Origin: Tenodera sinensis
Lineage: Eukaryota; Arthropoda; Insecta; Mantodea; Mantidae
NCBI GenBank assembly: GCA_030765045.1
Contig: CM060974.1
Coordinates: 47,410,839-47,474,838, forward strand
Direction: 5' to 3'
Length of the DNA stretch: 64,000 nt
Shown: in pieces, positions 57,561 to 64,000 of the stretch
Layout: the number at the start of each line of letters is the position of its first letter
Numbering within the stretch: the stretch's first letter is position 1
Notes under the pieces: generated by a model
What the model was told of the DNA's origin: nothing
What the model saw: the letters and a program-made list of their open reading frames with translations, nothing else
Databases searched by the model: none
Made by a program: the position numbers and the translations under genes

Positions 57561-57916
57561 AACAGCAAAACAAAATAAAACTGTTGGCTGCTATGTACTT
57601 GATTTTGATATGTACTTTGGTGTCAAGCTTAATCAACATAGCTTTCAATCTAAAGTAGGAACAAATTAGAAAATAAAAGAACAAATCTGAAAGTTGATAG
57701 ACTCTCATTGCATGTAACACACATTGCTTATATTGCCAGACTTCAGACTGCTTTTACCATTAACATGTTTCTGAAGTTCAAGATTTTATTAATTATATTG
57801 TAAATTAACAGTTATATTGACCAATTTACAGTTGTTCATGGTGATTGAATTTTCAGATTTAATTCTCTTTCATGCTTTGATTATTGTACCTAATGCTAAA
57901 TACTTCAACATTTCAG

Positions 57917-59513
57917 ATTCTGCAAAGAAGCATCTTCAACTGAAAGCACTGGTGATTCACTATTGCCATCTGCTGAAACATCAGAGAAAAATTCAAGCTT
58001 CAATTATGGAAAGGATTATCCTGAATGTGAAAACCCAGAAAAAGATATAGAAATACCACCTATAGATTATGTTCACTCAGAAGAATTTGGTAAATGTACT
58101 GATGAAGGAAAAATTTATGGCAGGGCTTTTTTGATTCATGAGGAAAGTTTACCCAAACATAACATTAATGATAATAGCTTTACTCAGCTGTCGCCTGTGA
58201 AATTCGCTAATTTGATAGATGTTGGTACAAGGCCTTACAAATGTGAAATTTGTGGGAAGCGATTTATTCGGTTATCACATTTGAAGTCACATAATTTGAT
58301 ACATGAGGGTAAGAAGTCTTACAAGTGTGAAATTTGTGAGAGGAAGTTTACTCGCTTGTCAAATCTGAAATCACATAATTTTATACATGATGATAAAAAG
58401 CCTCACAAGTGTGAAATTTGTGAAAAGAGCTTTACCCATTATTCGTCTTTAAAATCACACAATTTGGTACATGAGGGTATAAAGCCTCACAAGTGTGAAA
58501 TTTGTGAAAGGAGGTTTACTCAGTTGTCACATTTGAATTCGCATATTTTGATACATGGGAGTAAAAATTCTTACAAATGTGAAATTTGTCAAAAAATGTT
58601 TGCTAAATTGTCATATTTACAAAAGCACAACTTGATACATGTGGGTGAGAAGCATCACAAGTGTAAAATGTGTGAGAAGACATTTATTCGATTGTCAGAT
58701 TTGAATAGGCATAACTTGATACATGAGGGTAATAAGCCTCACAAGTGTAAAATATGTGAGAAAAGTTTTACGCGATTGTCAGACTTGAATAGGCATAATT
58801 TAATACATGAGGGCAAAAAGCCTTACAAGTGTGAAGTTTGTGAGGAGAGCTTCACTCACTTGTCATCTTTGAAACTACATAATCTGAAACATGAAGGTAA
58901 AAAGCCTCATGTATGCAGTATTTGTGATAAGAGCTTTACTCTTTTATCTCATTTGAAATCACATTATTTGATACATGAAGGTAAAAAGTCCCATAAGTGT
59001 GAAATTTGTGAGAAGAGTTTTACTCGGTTATCAGATTTGAAAAAGCATCATTTGATACATGAGGGTAATAGGTGTCATAAGTGTGAACTTTGTGAGAAGA
59101 GTTTTACTCGACTCTCACATTTGAAATCACACTATTTGGTGCATGAGGGTAAGAGGCCTTATAAGTGTGAAATTTGTGAGAAGAGTTTTACTCGGTTGTC
59201 AGACTTGAAAAGCCATAACTTGGTACACGAGGGTAAGAAGCCTCATAAATGTGGAATTTGTGAGAGGAGTTTTACTCGGTTATCAGATTTAAAAAGTCAT
59301 AATTTGGTACATGAGGGTAAGAGGCCTCATAAGTGTGAAATTTGTGAGAAGATGTTTACCCGATCATCAGACTTGAAAAAGCATAATTTGACACATGAGG
59401 ATACTAAGCCTCATAGGTGTGAAATTTGTGTGAGGAGTTTTACTCGGTTGTCAGACTTGAAAAACCATAATTTGATACACAAGGATCAAAAGCCTCAGGA
59501 CTCACAAGTTTGA
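57917..59513 (+). CDS. Zinc-finger gene, exon C, 15 C2H2 fingers
   Basis: The exon begins with one base completing the Gly codon, then FCKEASSTESTGDSLLPSAE. A linker of about 100 residues precedes fifteen tandem C-X2-C-X12-H-X3-H fingers (about 58236-59490). Nearly every linker is HEGKKPHKC or HEGKRPHKC rather than HTGEKPYKC. Helix residues are very uniform: RLSDLKS or RLSHLKS in most fingers. At positions -1, 2, 3 and 6 this gives mostly Arg, Ser, Asp or His, and Ser, Arg or Lys. The frame is intact to TGA 59511-59513. Expected role: nuclear sequence-specific DNA binding, target unknown. A possible poly(A) signal AATAAA lies near 60050. With exons A and B the protein is about 690 residues. 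Confidence 0.88.
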
Positions 59514-60138
59514 TATTCTTTACAAGAGCTTTACTTATTTAGAGGGATTAAAGGACATACTTGCAAAGCTTGCAAAATTAGTCTTACTCAATTTGTGGCT
59601 ATGTAATACCATAACTTGATGCACAAAGCCAAAATTTCACCTAAGCCATAGGTATCAAATTTGACAGAGATAAATGATTTTTCATGTGGGAACTGGATAT
59701 TATTTGGTTCATTAGTACCATAAAACACAAATTTAACATTATATGGCCACAGGACTAGTCTTTTGTGTATTATGTGAATGCATAATTTGATTCATGAGGG
59801 AAGAAATTGATTCATCTCAAAGTAAACATGTAACTAGATATCAAGTAGAAATGAACATACAAATGAGAGGAGTACGTTGAGATGTAGAACCTGAGTCCCT
59901 TCATCAAGGCAACAAGTTGTAACTGCTAACTTTTTCATACATTGTGCTTAAAATTTTGGTTGTGGGTTAAAACTCACTGTTCAACTGCAGGAAATGTTTT
60001 GTGAGAGTGTCCAAGGGGTTATGGCCTGTGCCATGCTCAGGAAGCACCAAATAAAGGTTGTTAAATGAGATTTATTGGTACCTCTGGTAATAGGAATTAT
60101 AAGATACACATCAGGAAAAATAAGTTCTACAATTTTGA
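59514..60138. other. 3' UTR and flank of the zinc-finger gene
   Basis: The first 100 bp still look like mutated finger sequence (AAGAGCTTTACTTATTTAGA and CTTGCAAAATTAGTCTTACTC), so the array was once longer. No other gene is seen. Confidence 0.6.
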
Positions 60139-60366
60139 AAGGTAGAACTGGAACTTAAAAATTCAATGCCACAGCTGGGAGTTGAACCACAGACCGCTTA
60201 CTAGGCGGGTGCTCCAACCATTAAGCTACCGTGACAACCTGTCAGAATGACATTGAATTCTCAAACCAGTTCATATTTTATCTGGTAAACCACAAAGGCA
60301 GTCTCACATCAGAGACAATTACCCAAATGGTGACTTACTATTGTATGTACTTTGTCCTGGGATTAA
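60139..60366 (-). mobile_element. Composite SINE, left half
   Basis: Contains the tail GGTAGAACTGGAACTTAAAA, a minus-strand tRNA-like unit (60168-60235), and the spacer with CACAAAGGCAGTCTCACATC. It is cut at TTAA (60363-60366) by a DNA transposon. The right half resumes at 63483. Confidence 0.85.
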
Positions 60367-60663
60367 TTGAGGCATTGAGCGCAACAGTGGCCCAACCCAC
60401 AAAAATTCAGAATCTGAGTTATTAGCACAGACATGTTCCCCATATCAAAATCTAGGAGAGCAGTAGTGGCCTATACCACATTTCTACAACCACCGAAAGA
60501 TGGCATGACAAGTGTGTTATTGCATGGAACTGAATCTGGCTTACTGGGTAGAAACAGTGGCCCAACCTTCCTGCATTTGAATAGGCCACTGTTGCTTCTG
60601 TTTTTTTCAACTGTGTAAAATCTTCAAAAAGTTTGGAAGTATTTCTTGTTATTTTGTGTTGCT

Positions 60664-63015
60664 ATGGGACATAATATCAACAAGGGTAAGCTGAATCTGA
60701 CCAGAATTGCATGTGAATTGAGTAGAAAATTAAATTTTATCGTTAAGGGAATTTAGAATCATGTGGACCTATTAGGTATAACCTCACTTCTTTATTTACT
60801 GGTACCTACACAGTTAATGTTCTTGTTCTAGCCATGTCATATAGTTCAGAAATGGAAGAACAGAATTGCATGTGAATTGATTAACAAATTAAATTTTACC
60901 ATTTGGGGTAGTCACAAGTGATAATTGTGTGAACCTATTAGGTATAACCTCACTTTTTGGCTACTGTTACTTATACAATAATTCTCTTGTTCTAGATACG
61001 TCATCTAGTTCAGAAATAGAAGAATTACGAGATGTATATTCAATATCATATTCTCCTTCCAAGAGTAGAGAAAATGATGAAGCCAATCATAATTCAAATG
61101 TGCAAAAAAGAGAAAAACCCCGTAGAAATGTAAACTGTCACGATAGTTCCAAAATACAAAACAAAGTCATTAATGCTGACACCAACAGAACAAAGGAAAG
61201 CAGTAATGAAAACCAAACACATGTTAGTGGTAGAAAGAGAGTCAGAAATGAGGCAGGTTGGAAGCGGAATATCCGAAAAAGACTTCGGAACTCTGGAAAA
61301 TCGTATATTTCTGCTAGGGGCAAACTTGTTCCGGAGAAGAAATTCAAAACCTTTGAATGTCAGTGCGCTTTAAAATGTCATACTTTGATTTCTGAAATAG
61401 AGACACAAAATATTTGATTCGTTTTATACACTTGGCGACTTTAATATACAAACAAGTTATTTGTGTGACTTTATTACCATCTGCCATAAGCTAAGAGTTT
61501 ATTCAAAATCCAATTCACATAAGCGTGAAAATACGCGAATATACCACCTTCCAAATGACAATAACAAGGAAGTCAAGGTATGCAAAACGTTCTTTAAGGA
61601 GACACTTGGGGTTTCCGATGGCAGGCTTACAAGGACTTTAGTTGGAAAAGTACAAGGTATTACACCTCCAAGACAAACGGGGTAGCAGACCAAGCTCTTC
61701 AAGAACAACAGATGAAAGAGTTGCCAAGGTGAAGAGATTCATTTCCAAATTTCCTACTTATTTATCTCACTATTCAAGACAAAAGAGCCCACACAAGCGT
61801 TATCTTGCACCGGACTTAAACATTACCATTATGTACAACCTGTATGTGAAGAGTTGTGATGATCCAGTATCAATGTTCATCTTTCGCCAAACCTTTAACA
61901 GAAACTTCAATCTCTCCTTTCATCTACCACTAAAGGATATGTCGAAAGTGTGATGAATTTTCAGTTCTCAAAAAAATAGCTTAAGGTGATGAACTAAATG
62001 TGATTGAACATGAAAGCAGTCTTCATTTAGTGAAAGCTGAGAGAGCAAGAACTTAAGTGAATGATGGTGCAGTAAAGGGTACCCCTGAGAATGACTACAG
62101 TCATTGCATTTGACCTGATAAAGACATTACCAACTCCAGTTCTATCTGTGGGAATAGCATATTATAAGACAGTTGTGGACGTATTGCTTTGGTATCCATA
62201 ACCTCAATAATAATAATAATAGTAATAACAACAAAAACAATAATAAAGCTTTCATGTATGTCTGGAACGAATCGCAAGCATCTCGTGGGCCTCAAGAAAT
62301 AGGATCTTGCCTAATGCATTACATCAAAACATTTGTGAAAACTACTAAATTAATTATGTACAGCAACCAATGTGGTCAAAATAGAAATTTCAAAATGGCT
62401 CTTATGTGTAACTATATAGTTACATCCAATGCCTTCACCGTGAAAGAAATACATCACAAGTTCCTTGTTTCTGGACATTCATATCTCGCATGCGATCAAG
62501 ATTTCGGATTAATAGAGAAAGAAAAACAATGCCATAAGAATATCTTTATACCACAAGATTGGATAAATGTAATTGAATGTGCCAGGAAAAAGAATCCCTT
62601 TAAAGTAATTCAGATGATGCAAACAGACTTTAAGTCATCAAAGTCTCTGGAAAGCAATTCAACAAATAGGAAAATTAGTACTGATAAGGATAAAGTTCAG
62701 TGGCTGAAAATACAGTGGATTCATTTCTCAAACAGCAGGCCTAATGTGATGTATTACAAGTATTCAAACCAAGAAATTGATCCATTTTATAATGTAAGTT
62801 TCGAGAAAAGGGGAATGATCCAATTCCCAGAGCTAGCTTTGTTATATCCCAATGGCAGAAGCATTGAGCAACCCAAGTACAATGATTTACTGTCCCTCTT
62901 ACCGTATATACCTTCTATCCATCATGAGTTTTACAGAAACTTAATATCAAATCAGGCAATTATAGACACTGGCATGATTTCTACAAATTGTGATGATGAA
63001 TGTGAAAATGTCTGA
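60664..63015 (+). pseudogene. Uncharacterised transposase-like gene (QNRN / SGHS motifs), frameshifted
   Basis: Exon 1 is ATG 60664 to 60685 (MGHNINK plus one base, donor GTAAGC). Exon 2 starts 60996 after TTGTTCTAG in matching phase. Readable blocks: AGWKRNIRKRLRNSGKSYIS (61255), FYTLGDFNIQTSYLCDF (61425), VCKTFFKETLGVSDGRL (61580), SRQKSPHKRYLAPDLNITIM (61775), VIAFDLIKTLPTPVLSVGIA (62100), YVWNESQASRGPQEIGSCL (62255), LIMYSNQCGQNRNFKMAL (62350) and HHKFLVSGHSYLACDQDFGL (62453). This order belongs to a multicopy invertebrate family I know only as uncharacterised. It is probably the transposase of the surrounding TIR element. Frameshifts lie near 61395, 61650, 61945 and 62167, and the YSD Asp is Asn. 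An AAT/AAC expansion inserts a poly-Asn tract at 62205-62245. A poly(A) signal AATAAA is at about 63152. Confidence 0.8.
60702..61023 (+). repeat. Tandem duplication of about 160 bp over an intron end
   Basis: 60702-60861 and 60862-61023 both start CAGAATTGCATGTGAATTGA and share CCTATTAGGTATAACCTCACTT. They end CTTGTTCTAG plus a coding start (TCATATAGTTCAGAAATGGAAG and TCATCTAGTTCAGAAATAGAAG). The splice acceptor and first codons of exon 2 are thus present twice. Confidence 0.85.
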
Positions 63016-63478
63016 AAACTTGTGTTCATGGTGTTATCAAATGAGTTTCATTTGTCAGAAAATAATTGCAACAGGCTTAGTAGCTGTTTTGTTTCTGTAA
63101 GAGTTTATTTAAATAGAATGTCCTATTTTCTTACCTACCATTATTAGTGTTCAATAAAGTGTTATGAGCAAGAAATGCTGCATTCGTTATATCTTTATGG
63201 TAACAACAGCCTATTCCACAGTTACTTAGGCAATCATTAAAATGTAGGTCTTGCAACAATGACCTAACCCACAATTACCATGAAATTGCCAATTCATTTA
63301 TTGAATGAAACTATATATCACAATGTGGGTGCTATATTGATTAAACTTTCCAAATATCATGACTCTTGCTTAGTTATTAAAGTCAATATAAAACTTTCAA
63401 GTCACAGATATTTTTACGCTCCATTATCTCCATTACATACATTTAGTGGTTGGGCCACTTTTGCGCTCAGCGCCTCAG

Positions 63479-63680
63479 TTAGCCTTCAGATGGTAATTAT
63501 TTATGCCAACAACCTTACTGTTGGTGTTTTTAAACACAAGCCGTGTGTGGGCAATGTTTCGAGAGGTAGAACTGGAACTTAAAAGTTCAATGCCACAGCT
63601 GGGATTTGAACCACAGACCCTCCACTTATTAGGCAGGTGCTCAACCATTAAGCTACTGTGACAACCTGCCAGAATTCTAT
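63479..63680 (-). mobile_element. Composite SINE, right half
   Basis: After the transposon: CCTTCAGATGGTAATTATTT, the hairpin block GCCAACAACCTTACTGTTGG, the tail GAGGTAGAACTGGAACTTAA and a second minus-strand tRNA-like unit (63592-63662). Confidence 0.85.
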
Positions 63681-63689
63681 ATCATTCTT

Positions 63690-63822
63690 CAAGAGGAAAT
63701 GGTTCAATATCATCTTCAATGCTGTCCATTTATCATCAATATGACATTAATGAGTGAAAATAATGGAGAACAAGAGGATTAATGGTTTCATTATCAGAAA
63801 TCCTGAATTAGCCAATAATAAC
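63690..63822 (+). repeat. Family-B insert fragment
   Basis: GGAGAACAAGAGGATTAATG and ATTATCAGAAATCCTGAATT match the 3' end of 42821-43341. The rest of the window to 64000 shows nothing further. Confidence 0.65.
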
Positions 63823-64000
63823 CTATTCAGTCTGAAAGCTGAGCTGAGCTGTTGCCTAATTTCTATTTTTCTATGGACTGATAAATATAAATAAGCATTC
63901 TTATGTGCAGTAGATTCTATGTGCTTTTTAACTTTCTGTGTTAGATGATATAAGTGCATGTCCAGCTTGTATCTTGACCCTTAGTAAACAAGCATTGAAT

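Larger units (their letters stand above)
55316..57916 (+). other. Intron 2 of the zinc-finger gene
   Basis: GT at 55316 to AG at 57916 (CAACATTTCAG). It contains two opposed copies of a SINE-like unit (about 55625-55745 and 57340-57560). The remainder is anonymous. Confidence 0.7.
60367..63478 (+). mobile_element. TIR DNA transposon, likely TTAA TSD, uncharacterised family
   Basis: The left end is TTGAGGCATTGAGCGCAACA onward. The right end, read inverted, is CTGAGGCGCTGAGCGCAAAA onward; both continue GTGGCCCAACC. About 31 bp match with four mismatches. TTAA precedes the left end and TTAG follows the right end (63479-63482). The flanks are the two halves of a composite SINE whose uninterrupted form is seen at 37349-37715 (TTAA at 37581-37584). 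The interior carries the QNRN-type gene. AGTGGCC-like motifs are repeated near both ends. Confidence 0.85.

Noticed and set aside
37381..63662. tRNA-like units (37381-37451, 37731-37801, 40503-40574, 43872-43943, 60168-60235, 63592-63662) as tRNA genes
   Set aside because: All lie in TSD-bounded or repeated SINE units, with mismatched T stems and varying anticodon triplets. They are SINE parts, not functional tRNA genes.

Overview
This window is AT-rich, repeat-dense animal nuclear DNA. The content points to an insect, probably a hemimetabolous one such as a cockroach or termite. That placement is inferred from the transposon families, the tRNA-derived SINEs and the intron-containing C2H2 zinc-finger genes, and it was not tested by a search. 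There are no prokaryotic-style operons. Only one locus looks like an intact host gene; nearly everything else is transposable-element DNA in various stages of decay.

Layout. 1-5400: a compound microsatellite, a decayed DDE transposase, and a C2H2 zinc-finger gene (2919-3662). Its eighth finger is interrupted by a foldback, Penelope-like insertion, and a dead finger array continues to 5265. 5400-9600: mostly anonymous sequence, an inverted minisatellite (about 6900-7680), and a transposase fossil split by a SINE that has a target-site duplication (TSD). 9580-13640: a nested stack in which Ty3/gypsy gag-pol relics carry an unknown dispersed repeat, which in turn carries a hAT relic. 13999-16263: a hAT element with an 8-bp TSD. 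16405-17789: a deleted piggyBac element. 18300-18760: another DDE transposase fragment. 19060-25455: a long R1-like LINE with three ORFs. 26400-28140: a broken gene of an uncharacterised transposase-like family. 28505-29947: a nearly intact DDE transposase with one stop codon. 32900-33741: a dead Merlin-type transposase.

34789-40278 is an LTR retrotransposon on the minus strand. It has a 4-bp TSD, and a copy of its empty target lies at about 44.5 kb. Internally it has lost most of pol and has received a composite SINE. 40.4-52.8 kb is a mosaic of SINEs, many copies of the unknown dispersed repeat, a foldback MITE and two solo LTRs. A three-exon C2H2 zinc-finger gene spans 46261-59513: an acidic N-terminal exon, a 32-nt microexon and a 15-finger terminal exon, with matching reading phases. 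60139-63670 is a composite SINE split by a roughly 3.1-kb TIR element (likely TTAA TSD) that carries a frameshifted gene of a second uncharacterised transposase-like family.

The genes do not form a pathway. The window is best read as a stratigraphy of insertions, where TSDs, empty sites and nesting give relative ages. The most unusual items are the extra ORF and the palindromic 3' UTR motifs of the LINE, the TTAA element with the QNRN-type gene, the dimeric tRNA-like SINE family, the unknown dispersed repeat that keeps an ORF, and the 15-finger protein with near-identical DNA-contact residues.
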